A DNA stretch of 64,000 nucleotides, taken from positions 2,728,001-2,792,000 of the forward strand of contig NZ_CP138920.1 in NCBI RefSeq assembly GCF_047123815.1, read 5' to 3'. Source of the DNA: Maricaulis sp017643475. Lineage in GTDB: Bacteria; Pseudomonadota; Alphaproteobacteria; Caulobacterales; Maricaulaceae. The notes below the pieces were generated by a model. The model was not told the origin of the DNA. It did no database searches and saw only the letters and a list, made by a program, of their open reading frames with translations. The translations under genes and the position numbers were made by a program. This document shows positions 7,777-15,727 of the stretch, one piece after another (position 1 is the stretch's first letter; the number at the start of each line of letters is the position of its first letter).

Positions 7777-8891
7777 TACAGCACCTCGATATCGGCTTGC
7801 AGGGCGCCTGCGGCCTTGATGGCCTGCAGGATCGTGATCATGTCGCGCGGGGTGACGCCCAGCGCGTTGAGACCGTCGACCAGTTCGCGCAGGGAAACCG
7901 TATCATCCAGCACGCCCAGCTGCATGGCGTCTTCCTCAACCGTCACATCCGTGCGCGGCAGGATCGCCGTCTCGCCTTCTGAGAAGGGCGCCGGCTGGCT
8001 GGCGACCGGGCTCTCGGACACGGTGATGGTTAGATTGCCCTGGGCGATGGCGACCATGGACACGCGAACATTTTCGCCCATGACGATGGTGCCGGTGTTT
8101 TCATCGATGATGACGCGGGCCGGCATATCGGCCTCGACGCGCAGCTGCTCGACTTCGGCCAGCAGGTCGATCATGTCGCCGTTGAAGCTGGCCGGACGTG
8201 TCAGCTCGACCGTGCTCGGATCAACTGCGCGGGCGGCGTCTCCACCCATATAGGCGTTGATGGCATCGGCCATGCGGCGCGCAGTGGTGAAGTCCGGATT
8301 GCGCAGGGAGAGGCGCAGGGATGCGCGGTTGGCGATATCGGCCCATGGGTCAATGCCGGAGCCGGCAAACGGGTTCTCGACCAGGGCGCCATTGGCGATC
8401 CGACCGGAGGTGGGAACACCGCGGGTGATGGTCGCGCCGTCGCCACCAGCAGAAAAGCCGCCGACGGTCATCGTACCCTGGGCAACGGCCCAGGTGCGCC
8501 CGTGGCTGTCAAACAGCGGCGTGGCGACCAGGGTGCCACCTTGCAGGCTGGAGGCATCACCAATGGCGGAGACTGTGACGTCTATGCGGGTGCCCTGCGA
8601 GGAAAACGCCGGCAGGCTGGCCGTGACCATAACCGCGGCAACATTGCGCGTATTCAGATTGGCGTCGCGCGTGTTGACGTTGAACTGTTCCAGCATCGCG
8701 TTCAGGGACTGGTTGGTGAAACTGGAATTGCGCAGGCTGTCGCCGGTGCCGTCCAGGCCAACCACAAGGCCATAACCCACAAGATGGTTTTCCCGAACAT
8801 CTTCGACATCGACCATATCCTTGATCCGTGACGAGGCATGGGCCGGCGTGACAAGCACGAGGGCGGCGAAGGCGAGGGCGATGATGCGCAT
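7776..8891 (-). CDS. flgI: Flagellar P-ring protein FlgI
   Basis: Periplasmic P-ring subunit that surrounds the rod in the peptidoglycan layer. The start is the ATG at 8889-8891, preceded by GGAGA and giving a signal peptide (MRIIALAFAALVLVTPAHAS) and a 371-residue product of normal family length; an upstream in-frame ATG at 9041 would add 50 unlikely residues and pass the promoter. Family motifs include SRIKDMVDVEDVREN, LVGYGLVVGLDGTGD and the C-terminal DMITILQAIKAAGALQADIEVL. First gene of flgI-flgJ-flbY, transcribed from a clear sigma-54 site. Confidence 0.97.
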   Translation of the reverse strand: MRIIALAFAALVLVTPAHASSRIKDMVDVEDVRENHLVGYGLVVGLDGTGDSLRNSSFTNQSLNAMLEQFNVNTRDANLNTRNVAAVMVTASLPAFSSQGTRIDVTVSAIGDASSLQGGTLVATPLFDSHGRTWAVAQGTMTVGGFSAGGDGATITRGVPTSGRIANGALVENPFAGSGIDPWADIANRASLRLSLRNPDFTTARRMADAINAYMGGDAARAVDPSTVELTRPASFNGDMIDLLAEVEQLRVEADMPARVIIDENTGTIVMGENVRVSMVAIAQGNLTITVSESPVASQPAPFSEGETAILPRTDVTVEEDAMQLGVLDDTVSLRELVDGLNALGVTPRDMITILQAIKAAGALQADIEVL

Positions 8892-8928
8892 TTTGCGGTC
8901 TCCGAACTTTGGTTCTGGAAACCCCGTT

Positions 8929-8944
8929 GCGAATGGTGTGCCAA
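8929..8944 (-). promoter_or_regulatory. Sigma-54 promoter of flgI
   Basis: On the minus strand the sequence TTGGCACACCATTCGC has GG and GC separated by exactly ten bases, as in the -24/-12 consensus TGGCAC-N5-TTGC. It lies about 38 bases upstream of the flgI ATG. In Caulobacter the flgI operon is a sigma-54 class gene. Confidence 0.75.
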
Positions 8945-9047
8945 ACGCCGTTTCAGTGCGAATAAAAAATGCCGAATAAAAACAATATGATAGGAATTGA
9001 ATTGCCGGGGTTTGCAGGGGCAAAAATGGCCGGGTGCGCATGCGGCC

Positions 9048-9062
9048 GGGTAGAATTTTCCC
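9048..9062 (+). promoter_or_regulatory. Shared motif GGGyAGAATTTTCCC, copy 1 (fliX)
   Basis: A 15-base motif that recurs with one difference at 15635-15649 before fliL. Here it ends 15 bases before a CtrA box. Its function is unknown. Confidence 0.35.
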
Positions 9063-9077
9063 AGCGATAGCGTAGGC

Positions 9078-9093
9078 TTAAGTTTCTGTTAAC
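9078..9093 (+). promoter_or_regulatory. CtrA box upstream of fliX
   Basis: TTAA (9078-9081), seven bases, TTAAC (9089-9093): an exact match to TTAA-N7-TTAAC. It lies 47 bases before the fliX ATG; fliX is a CtrA-dependent class II gene in Caulobacter. Confidence 0.75.
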
Positions 9094-9140
9094 GGCGCAG
9101 GTTCATGCCTTAACAGGTAGCCACAGGATGTGATTCTGCC

Positions 9141-9551
9141 ATGAAAATCTCGGGAACAAGCTCGACCGGATCGATCTCATCGACCAAATCCAAGTCTGCC
9201 AGGAAGGCTGGCGGGCAGAGTTTTTCCGTGGATGCCCAGACCCAGACTCAGGCTGCAGTGAATACCCAGGCTGCGTCTTCTATCCAGTCCGTTGACGCCA
9301 TTCTGGCTTTGCAGTCCGTCGGCGATTTTACCGAGGCCCGCAAGCGTGCGACTGAGCGTGCCTTCGACATGCTGGACGTTCTTGATGAGCTGAAGCTGGC
9401 CCTCCTGGAAGGGGGGCTCCCGCGTGCCAAGCTGGAAGCGCTGATGAAACTGCTCCAGACACGCCGCGACGATACCAATGACGCGCAGCTGGAAGCAGCG
9501 CTCAATGAAGTCGAGACTCGCGCAGCGGTGGAACTGGCCAAGTTCAGCTAG
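9141..9551 (+). CDS. fliX: Flagellar assembly regulator FliX
   Basis: A 136-residue cytoplasmic protein of the FliX family, which in Caulobacter links completion of the early (class II) structure to activity of the sigma-54 activator FlbD. It begins MKISGTSSTGSISSTKS; the low-complexity N-terminal 45 residues are followed by a helical core (SIQSVDAILALQSVGDFTEARKRA, then a long helix through DVLDELKLALLEGGLP). Length and the divergent arrangement with flgI match Caulobacter. An exact CtrA box lies just upstream. Confidence 0.93.
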   Translation: MKISGTSSTGSISSTKSKSARKAGGQSFSVDAQTQTQAAVNTQAASSIQSVDAILALQSVGDFTEARKRATERAFDMLDVLDELKLALLEGGLPRAKLEALMKLLQTRRDDTNDAQLEAALNEVETRAAVELAKFS

Positions 9552-9556
9552 CGCTT

Positions 9557-9583
9557 TGGCAGGCCTGCCATGCTTACTTTTTT
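9557..9583 (+). terminator. Possible weak terminator after fliX
   Basis: The perfect palindrome TGGCAGGCCTGCCA (9557-9570) starts five bases after the fliX stop, with a six-T run at 9578-9583. The stem-to-T spacing is loose, so termination is uncertain. Confidence 0.35.
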
Positions 9584-9636
9584 GTGAAAAACGCGTTGGA
9601 TTTTAACGGTTTGTCCAGCTCAACAGCTACTGCGCG

Positions 9637-9664
9637 TTGACTCAGGCTTCCGGGTGAATATTCT
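9637..9664 (+). promoter_or_regulatory. Candidate sigma-70-type promoter of dksA
   Basis: TTGACT (9637-9642), a 16-base spacer and TATTCT (9659-9664) lie about 55 bases before the dksA ATG. Confidence 0.4.
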
Positions 9665-9718
9665 CCGCTCCGCTTTCGGGGAGTGCGGCTTGTCCGCTTG
9701 AAGTGAGAAGAAAGCGTC

Positions 9719-10147
9719 ATGAGCGACGAAAATCGTATCGAGTTGCCCAAGGGCTACATGCCGTCCGACGACGAGCCGTTTATGAATGAACGGCAGCAGG
9801 AGTATTTCCGGCTCAAGCTGGAAGCCTGGAAGGACGAAATCCTGCGTGAGAGTAAATCTACCATCTCCGCGCTTCAGGCAGACATGGGCGCGTTGCCGGA
9901 TCTGGCGGATCGCGCGTCTACCGAGACGGACCGTTCTCTGGAACTGCGTGCCCGTGATCGTCAGCGCAAGCTGATCTCCAAGATCGACAGTGCCATTCGC
10001 CGTATCGAAGAAGGCGAGTACGGCTATTGCGAGGAAACCGGTGAGCCTATCGCCTTGGCCCGCCTCGACGCCCGTCCGGTTGCCACGCTCAGCCTCGAGG
10101 CGCAGGAACGCCACGAGCGCAAGGAACGCGTCCACCGGGACGACTGA
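9719..10147 (+). CDS. dksA: RNA polymerase-binding factor DksA (Cys-poor form)
   Basis: A 142-residue DksA/TraR family protein that binds the RNA polymerase secondary channel and works with ppGpp. The coiled-coil region (about 20-105) carries the acidic tip near ALPDLADRAS, and the globular end reads EYGYCEETGEPI...LDARPVATLSLEAQERHER. Of the four zinc-finger cysteines of E. coli DksA (CxxC...CxxC) only the first is left; the others are T, S and A. This is common in alphaproteobacteria and resembles the zinc-independent Pseudomonas DksA2. Start supported by GTGAGAAGAAAG upstream. Confidence 0.93.
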   Translation: MSDENRIELPKGYMPSDDEPFMNERQQEYFRLKLEAWKDEILRESKSTISALQADMGALPDLADRASTETDRSLELRARDRQRKLISKIDSAIRRIEEGEYGYCEETGEPIALARLDARPVATLSLEAQERHERKERVHRDD

Positions 10148-11095
10148 TCAGTCCGTTGTCGGCGGGAGCGGGTTTCCGAACTGTTCCGCCAATTCACGAT
10201 AGCTCGCGTTGTAAATCAGTTGCGCTCGACGCTCGAGTTCTGTCCAGTATTCCGGGTCGGTAAAGCCGGCCGATACGGTGGCGTTCATTTCATCTGCCGG
10301 GCCCAGCAACAGGAAGGCGTCGATCGTTTCCTGATAGGTCGCGTCGCCACCGAACTGGCTGCGACGGTCCGCACTATCCTCGCCAGCTGTCTCTACAGTC
10401 ATCGGGTCCATGCTAGGCCGTGTCAGGGCCTGAAGGGCCGGCGCGGTATCAGTCAGCAGGTGAATGATATAGCTCGCGCCCGGGTGTGACTGGTCGAGCT
10501 GGTATCCCAGAGCCGCCTCATCGCCATTGCCCCGGGTATGCGTCAGGTGGGAACGCCCGCGCAGCAGCAGAGCCGTGTCGCCGGTATCAAGAGCGCGGCT
10601 CCGGATCTGGTCGACGCAGAAAGCTTTCCGGCTGCTCATTGCTGCCCAGAACGCGGACGCGCTGTCCATGTTCGCCCAGTCGATCGCAGGATCGCAGGCA
10701 ATGACCCGCACAGGTGAAACATCATCTCGATTATTCTCCCGAACTGCCGCGAGCAGGCGTGCGTAGTGGGTATTGTCTCCGCCAGCCAGCAGTGAATTGA
10801 CTGCGTCACGCCAGACCGGAGCAAGCGCATCTTCCGGGATGTCGTCCCCGCTCACATAGCGGTCGATGAGGTTTTGGTGGGCGGCGCTCGCGTTTTCCAG
10901 GATGAGAACATCAAACTGCTCACCAAATTCATCATCGCTGACCAGCGCCTCGATGAACTCTTCCATCGCAGGAACGCCATGACGCTCACCCAGAGCAATG
11001 ATCTGGTAGAGGGCGGCCTGTTGAAGAATAGCTGGTGCGGCGGGCTGGGTCTGCGCAGCAGCGACCAGCGCCATGCCTGAGAGCAAAACGATCAT
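10148..11095 (-). CDS. Exported protein, possibly ChaN/TIKI-like
   Basis: A 315-residue protein from ATG 11093-11095 (GGGAAAG ribosome site), beginning with a signal-peptide-like MIVLLSGMALVAAAQTQPA. The stretch ALGERHGVPAMEEFIEALV, followed by VLILENASAAHQNLIDRYV, resembles the start of ChaN/TIKI/erythromycin-esterase-like folds (GExHG...E), and a second conserved-looking segment is LLRGRSHLTHTRGNG. The assignment is tentative; no enzyme activity can be claimed. It lies four bases beyond dksA on the opposite strand, with no obvious terminator between, and has no visible link to the flagellar genes. Confidence 0.6.
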   Translation of the reverse strand: MIVLLSGMALVAAAQTQPAAPAILQQAALYQIIALGERHGVPAMEEFIEALVSDDEFGEQFDVLILENASAAHQNLIDRYVSGDDIPEDALAPVWRDAVNSLLAGGDNTHYARLLAAVRENNRDDVSPVRVIACDPAIDWANMDSASAFWAAMSSRKAFCVDQIRSRALDTGDTALLLRGRSHLTHTRGNGDEAALGYQLDQSHPGASYIIHLLTDTAPALQALTRPSMDPMTVETAGEDSADRRSQFGGDATYQETIDAFLLLGPADEMNATVSAGFTDPEYWTELERRAQLIYNASYRELAEQFGNPLPPTTD

Positions 11096-11179
11096 GGTGT
11101 CTTTCCCGAGTGTGCCGCGCGTTACAGCTAACCTGTCGGGGCTGACAAGTAACATTACTGATCTGACAGACTGCTGTGG

Positions 11180-12106
11180 CTAGATCGCCAGCAGAACGGA
11201 GCTGGACCCGATGATCCAGAAGGCCGTCATGATCTTCAGCCGGGTGGCCCCCAGTGCATGTGCCAGGCGACGAGCGAGGAATCCGCCGACCGCAACCGCT
11301 GGCGCGGCAAAGACCAGTACTCGCCAGTCCAGATGTTCGGCCTGCAGGTGGAAGATCACACCGACCCAGACAGTGATTGCGGAGACGATGACCGCGCTGG
11401 CGACGCTGACATCGACCGGATAGCGCCGCAGGAATAGGGTCAGTGCTAGCAACTCGCCGATCCCGACGGAGAAGAGGGCGGTCGCCATGCCTCCCACCGC
11501 TCCAATCGCCAGCGCCGCTTGTTGGTCGAATTCTGCAAGGTTTTCACGATCACTGTGCGGCTGGCGCAGGACGAACACCTGGACCAGCAGCAAGACACCC
11601 AGGGTGATCGAGAAGAGCTTGAACATCAGAAAGGCCAGGTCGCCATCCACCCGGATGACGAATTGCGTGAAAAGCAGGGCCGGAAGACCAGTGAGCAGAG
11701 TGCGTAAAACCAGTTTGCGCACGATCGGGCGATGTTCGATCTCGACCGGTTTGACGTCACGTCTGTAAAAGCGGTTGGCCCAGGTCAGGGCGCCAATGGT
11801 CATGCCGAAACACTGGATGGCGAAACTGATCCCGACGGCCGCGGTCGGTGAGAGGTCGAGGTGTCCGGCCTCTCGCATCAGGGCAAATACCGGCACAAAC
11901 ACGACGCCGCCACCCACACCCGTGGAATTGGCCACGAGCGCTCCGCCAATTCCGACCAGGCTGAATGGCCAGAACTGGCCGGCGGTCTCCAGAGTGGGCG
12001 AGGCCAGGGAGAGAACACCGATATAAGCCAGCAGCAACAGGGCGAGAATGCCCAGTGTGATGGTCTGGATCGGTCGAAGTCGCTTGGATTTTAGTGTCGC
12101 GATCAT
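11180..12106 (-). CDS. TauE/SafE family membrane permease
   Basis: A 308-residue polytopic inner-membrane protein with about eight hydrophobic segments. The N-terminal repeat motif of the sulfite exporter TauE/SafE family is visible: GIGGALVANSTGVGGGVVFVPVF, then TAAVGISFAIQCFGMTIGA. The second half repeats the topology (IGAVGGMATALFSVGIGELLALTLFL). Members export sulfonates, sulfite or related anions; the substrate here cannot be read from sequence. It is a monocistronic-looking insertion between the dksA region and the flgFGAH operon. Confidence 0.85.
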   Translation of the reverse strand: MIATLKSKRLRPIQTITLGILALLLLAYIGVLSLASPTLETAGQFWPFSLVGIGGALVANSTGVGGGVVFVPVFALMREAGHLDLSPTAAVGISFAIQCFGMTIGALTWANRFYRRDVKPVEIEHRPIVRKLVLRTLLTGLPALLFTQFVIRVDGDLAFLMFKLFSITLGVLLLVQVFVLRQPHSDRENLAEFDQQAALAIGAVGGMATALFSVGIGELLALTLFLRRYPVDVSVASAVIVSAITVWVGVIFHLQAEHLDWRVLVFAAPAVAVGGFLARRLAHALGATRLKIMTAFWIIGSSSVLLAI

Positions 12107-12153
12107 GCCGGCAAGTTAGTGTCGGTACGCGCTTCAGCAAGCACCAAGCACAC

Positions 12154-12188
12154 AAAAAAGAAGGCCGTCATGGCGAACCATGACGGCC
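12154..12188 (-). terminator. Terminator of the flgFGAH operon
   Basis: An 11-bp perfect stem (12163-12173 with 12178-12188) has a four-base loop. On the minus strand it is followed by TTCTTTTTTG, and it lies 34 bases beyond the flgH stop. Confidence 0.85.
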
Positions 12189-12221
12189 AGGTGGATACCC
12201 GATGGTGGCGGGATTTCGGTC

Positions 12222-12965
12222 CTAGAACGGCATCAGGATGTTGTAGAGTTCCTGGCCGTAGGAGGGGCGTTGAACATCGGAGAGATGTCCGCGGCCGCCA
12301 TAGGAAATGCGGGCTTCGGCGATCTGCGTGTGGCTGATCGTATTGTCTGAACCAATGTCTTCAGGGCGGGCAATGCCGGAGATGAGGAGTTCGCGTACCT
12401 CGTTGTTGACGCGGACTTCCTGGCGGCCGGCGATGACCAGATTGCCGTTGGGCAGAACCTGGGTGACCAGGGCTGCAATCGTCAGCGAGACCGTCTCGGT
12501 ACGATTGACGGAACCAGCACCGTCCAGCGATGAGGTCGAGCCGAAGCTGCCCAGATTGGTCTGATCGATACTGTCGTTGAAGAAACCGGTCAGGTCGATA
12601 CCGAACAACTGGGTCAGGTCGCTGTCTTCCGCAGAGGTGCGTGAGCGGCTGGTCGTGTTCGACAACTGGGCGCGATCGGCAATGTCGATATTGACCGTCA
12701 GAATGTCACCAACACGCGCGGCACGCGGATCACCGAAGAAGGTCGGCGAATTGGCATTCCACAGCGAGTTGTTGGAGCGGACCATCTGGTTTTGTTGATA
12801 GTTCTGAACCGGCATGGGGATCTGCGATGCGCCGGTACCAACCAGATGGTTCGGGTTGGCGATAGGGGTCATGGCCGGCGTCTGGCCGACCTCGCGGATA
12901 CGGTCAGTGGCACAAGCCTGAAGGCCAAGACCCAGAAGAGCGACGATAGCGAGTTTCTTGAACAT
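12222..12965 (-). CDS. flgH: Flagellar L-ring lipoprotein FlgH
   Basis: Outer-membrane L-ring subunit of the basal body, 247 residues. The lipoprotein signal peptide ends in LQAC (lipidated cysteine at residue 18). Family motifs include SLWNANSPTFFGDPRAARVGDILTV, NGNLVIAGRQEVRVNNEVREL and the C-terminal ISYGGRGHLSDVQRPSYGQE. AAGGATC lies upstream of the ATG. Last gene of flgF-flgG-flgA-flgH, 17 bases beyond flgA and just before a strong terminator. Confidence 0.97.
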   Translation of the reverse strand: MFKKLAIVALLGLGLQACATDRIREVGQTPAMTPIANPNHLVGTGASQIPMPVQNYQQNQMVRSNNSLWNANSPTFFGDPRAARVGDILTVNIDIADRAQLSNTTSRSRTSAEDSDLTQLFGIDLTGFFNDSIDQTNLGSFGSTSSLDGAGSVNRTETVSLTIAALVTQVLPNGNLVIAGRQEVRVNNEVRELLISGIARPEDIGSDNTISHTQIAEARISYGGRGHLSDVQRPSYGQELYNILMPF

Positions 12966-12982
12966 GGGTTGATCCTTCGGGA

Positions 12983-13912
12983 TTAAAAGCTGGCGGGCGC
13001 TGAAGAGCCGACACGGGCGCGGCCGGCGCCGTCCGCCAGGGCTTCAATCGTGCGGTTGGACTGGAGATTGACGAAGCGAGCGACTTCGCCGTCCGCAACG
13101 TCTTCAAGGGCGCGGGCGCGAACCGTCAGCTGGATGCCCGGAGCATCAAAGACCAGCGTGACCGTCTCGCCGCGGCTGATCACAATCGGCATTTGCAGGT
13201 CATAGCTGCGCAGCGGTTCGCCAGCGCGCAGGGCGCGGCGGCTTTCCCGACCGATGATCGCTTCGGGATCAAGCACGGCGTCCGGGCGCACCCGGTCCGC
13301 ACGCAGGGAGATCCAGTCGATATCTTGCGAGGTGATCTCTTCCCCGGCAGACACCAGGCGGGCGAGGACCGGCACTTCCATCGTTTGATACGCACGACCG
13401 GTGATGCGGACAGTCTCGGCGCCATCATAGGGACGAACCTCGGCGGCCAGCATGTTCGAGCGCGGGTCGAAGTTCACAGACAGGACTTCCAGTCCGCCAA
13501 AACTGTCGACCGGTGCATGTACGCTGAAGGCGGTGTTGGCGAGGCGGACTTCGTGGCGCACGCCTTCATTCATGAACAGCTCGCCTTCCAGGATGTCGGA
13601 CAGGACATCACCGGTGATGACGCGGCTGGCGCGGGTGATGGTCACGCGACGCATGCCGGAAGCATTGGCCCAGTCGAGATCATTCTCAGCCGCCAGACGG
13701 CGAATGTACTCAACGTTCAGCGACGTGCGCTGACCCGGTGCCGGAGCGCGGGCAATAACGGTGTCAGCGGCTTCGCCTGCGCCTTCGAACAGATCGCCGA
13801 GCGTGACCTGGGCGCCTTCGATGATGAGGCGCTCGCGCAGCACGACCGTATCGCCGGCAAAGGCCGGGGCCGTTGCGAGGCAGGTCAGTGCGAGGAGGGT
13901 GGATCGGATCAT
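12983..13912 (-). CDS. flgA: Flagellar P-ring assembly chaperone FlgA
   Basis: Periplasmic chaperone needed to assemble the FlgI ring, 309 residues. It has a signal peptide (MIRSTLLALTCLATAPAFAG) and a C-terminal SAF/FlgA domain with VPVLARLVSAGEEITSQDIDW and IGRESRRALRAGEPLR, ending in a GETVTLVFDAPGIQLTVRARAL segment. The first 140 residues carry the extra N-terminal region found in longer FlgA proteins. AAGGGAG precedes the ATG. It lies 12 bases after flgG and 17 before flgH in one operon. Confidence 0.94.
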   Translation of the reverse strand: MIRSTLLALTCLATAPAFAGDTVVLRERLIIEGAQVTLGDLFEGAGEAADTVIARAPAPGQRTSLNVEYIRRLAAENDLDWANASGMRRVTITRASRVITGDVLSDILEGELFMNEGVRHEVRLANTAFSVHAPVDSFGGLEVLSVNFDPRSNMLAAEVRPYDGAETVRITGRAYQTMEVPVLARLVSAGEEITSQDIDWISLRADRVRPDAVLDPEAIIGRESRRALRAGEPLRSYDLQMPIVISRGETVTLVFDAPGIQLTVRARALEDVADGEVARFVNLQSNRTIEALADGAGRARVGSSAPASF

Positions 13913-13924
13913 CTACCGGCTCCC

Positions 13925-14710
13925 TTAGCGAAGGTTGGAAGAGGTGGCGAGCATCTCGTCGGCGGCTGTGATCACGCGTGCATTCATCTCATAAGCGCGC
14001 TGGGCGGAGATGAGGGCCGTGATTTCAGCGACCGAATTGACGTTCGAACCCTCCAGGAAACCCTGGTTGATTTCGCCAAAGCCCGGTGAGCCCGGCGTGC
14101 CGGTCGTTGCTGCGCCGGATGCAGCGCTTTCCAGGAAGAGATTATTGCCGATCGCTTCGAGGCCAGCGCTGTTGAGGAAGCTGGAGAGTTCCAACTGGCC
14201 AACCGTTTGCGGCGCGGTCTGACCATCGATCAGGACCTGGACCTGGCCCTGGGGGTTGATGTTGATGTCGCGAACGCCGTTCGGGATGGCGATGCCCGGA
14301 GCGACAACATAACCCTGAGCGGTGACCAGCTGGCCGTCCGGGCTCGTGGCAAAGCTGCCAGAACGGGTGAAGGCGTCGCTGCCATCCGGCATCTGGACCC
14401 GGAAATAGCCCTGGCCGGAGATGGCGAGATCGTAGTCATTACCGGTATTGTTCAGCGAACCCTGTTCGGTAATGCGGTAGATAGAGGAGGTGTCGACACC
14501 TAGGCCGACCTGGACGCCGGTCGGGACGATGGTGCCGGCGTCCGAGCTGTCCACGCCCATGGACTGGACGTTCTGGTAGAGAAGGTCCTGGAATTCGGCT
14601 CGCTGGCGCTTGAACCCCGTAGTGTTCATGTTGGCCAGGTTGTTCGAGATGACCTCGACGTTGAGCTGTTGGGCTTCCATGCCCGTCGCGGCGGTAGAGA
14701 GTGCGCGCAT
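13925..14710 (-). CDS. flgG: Flagellar distal rod protein FlgG
   Basis: Distal rod subunit, 261 residues, exported through the flagellar channel. The conserved rod/hook N-terminus is present (MRALSTAATGMEAQQLNVEVISNNLANMNTTGFKRQR), as is the FlgG-specific stretch QVGLGVDTSSIYRITEQGSLNNTGND. The C-terminal helix is the usual EGSNVNSVAEITALISAQRAYEMNARVI. AAGGAG lies before the ATG. It follows flgF by 15 bases and precedes flgA by 12. Confidence 0.97.
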   Translation of the reverse strand: MRALSTAATGMEAQQLNVEVISNNLANMNTTGFKRQRAEFQDLLYQNVQSMGVDSSDAGTIVPTGVQVGLGVDTSSIYRITEQGSLNNTGNDYDLAISGQGYFRVQMPDGSDAFTRSGSFATSPDGQLVTAQGYVVAPGIAIPNGVRDININPQGQVQVLIDGQTAPQTVGQLELSSFLNSAGLEAIGNNLFLESAASGAATTGTPGSPGFGEINQGFLEGSNVNSVAEITALISAQRAYEMNARVITAADEMLATSSNLR

Positions 14711-14725
14711 GATAGGGCTCCTTCC

Positions 14726-15472
14726 TTATGCCTTGCCGAGGCGCTCGATGGCGCGACGGTTCAGGTCTTCTGCATCTTTCAAGAATTTCGACACCGAGGC
14801 GTAGCTGCGCATGATCTGCATCATGTCCGTCAGCTCGACGACGGAGGAGACGTTGGATCCCTCCACATAGCCCTGGTGGACAACCGCATCGAACATGGCC
14901 AGCGGCTCAGCTTCCTCCGGTGCCAGTTCGAGCGAGTAGCGGCCATTGCCTTCCTTGGACAGGTTGCCACGATTGACGATGTCAAACACACCGATCCGGC
15001 CAACCTGGACGCCGTCCTCGACGACAGCGCCGCCATCCATGACGCGGATGTTCTCGGCATTCGGATTGAGAATGATCGGGGCGCGGGTGTCTGCATCGAG
15101 GACGGGGGAGCCGTCCGCGCTGACCAGCTGACCGATATTGTCGACATTGAAACGGCCATCCCGTGTGTATTCGGTGCCGTTATTGGTCTCCAGGCCGAAG
15201 AAGCCGTCGCCTTCGATGGCGAAGTCATAGGTGCGGTTGGTGAGTTCCAGCTCGCCCTGGCTGAAATCGCGGCCCATGCCCCACGTATTGACGTATTGGA
15301 GCTCGGATGGGCCGTCGGAATGTTCCGCGGTGCGCGCCGGACTGTTTTCCAGCAGCAGCGTTTCGACCTTGAAGCCGGTCGTGTTCGCGTTGGCAATATT
15401 GTTGGCCACAACATCCATAGACCGTCGAAGGGTCATCTGGCGCGTCAGGCCGATCATCAGTGCGTTGTCCAT
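14726..15472 (-). CDS. flgF: Flagellar proximal rod protein FlgF
   Basis: Proximal rod subunit, 248 residues. The ATG at 15470-15472 has GGAGA upstream and gives the family N-terminus MDNALMIGLTRQMTLRRSMDVVANNIANANTTGFK; an in-frame start 33 codons earlier would run into the promoter. The C-terminus has EGSNVSSVVELTDMMQIMRSYASVSKFL. First gene of flgF-flgG-flgA-flgH, read from a sigma-54 promoter and divergent from fliL. Confidence 0.95.
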   Translation of the reverse strand: MDNALMIGLTRQMTLRRSMDVVANNIANANTTGFKVETLLLENSPARTAEHSDGPSELQYVNTWGMGRDFSQGELELTNRTYDFAIEGDGFFGLETNNGTEYTRDGRFNVDNIGQLVSADGSPVLDADTRAPIILNPNAENIRVMDGGAVVEDGVQVGRIGVFDIVNRGNLSKEGNGRYSLELAPEEAEPLAMFDAVVHQGYVEGSNVSSVVELTDMMQIMRSYASVSKFLKDAEDLNRRAIERLGKA

Positions 15473-15533
15473 CGGGTGGTCTCCATTCTGGATGACACGT
15501 CCACCATCATCTGTGGCGGTTGCTGACCATGCT

Positions 15534-15549
15534 GCACAGGGCGTGCCAA
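15534..15549 (-). promoter_or_regulatory. Sigma-54 promoter of flgF
   Basis: The minus strand reads TTGGCACGCCCTGTGC, with GG and GC exactly ten bases apart and a full TTGGCACG -24 element. It lies about 60 bases before the flgF ATG. Confidence 0.8.
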
Positions 15550-15634
15550 GGTTAACGCCCAAGGAAAACAAGGGTTAAGCGGGACAGGTCTGCGTGGGGC
15601 GGAAAGTGTTGCCGGAACCAATGGTGCCTGTGCT

Positions 15635-15649
15635 GGGCAGAATTTTCCC
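15635..15649 (+). promoter_or_regulatory. Shared motif GGGyAGAATTTTCCC, copy 2 (fliL)
   Basis: GGGCAGAATTTTCCC differs by one base from the copy at 9048-9062 before fliX. It lies 25 bases before a TTAAC element and 79 bases before the fliL ATG. Confidence 0.35.
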
Positions 15650-15674
15650 CTCTGCGCGCAAAAGCTACGGAAGG

Positions 15675-15694
15675 TTAACGACTCTGGCCGTTAA
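15675..15694 (+). promoter_or_regulatory. TTAAC/TTAA pair before fliL (weak CtrA candidate)
   Basis: TTAAC at 15675 and TTAA at 15691 are 12 bases apart rather than the seven of the CtrA consensus. Caulobacter fliL is CtrA-controlled, so half-site binding is possible but weakly supported. Confidence 0.3.
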
Positions 15695-15727
15695 TAACTT
15701 CAGATGATTCCCTAGACGGAGTTCGCA

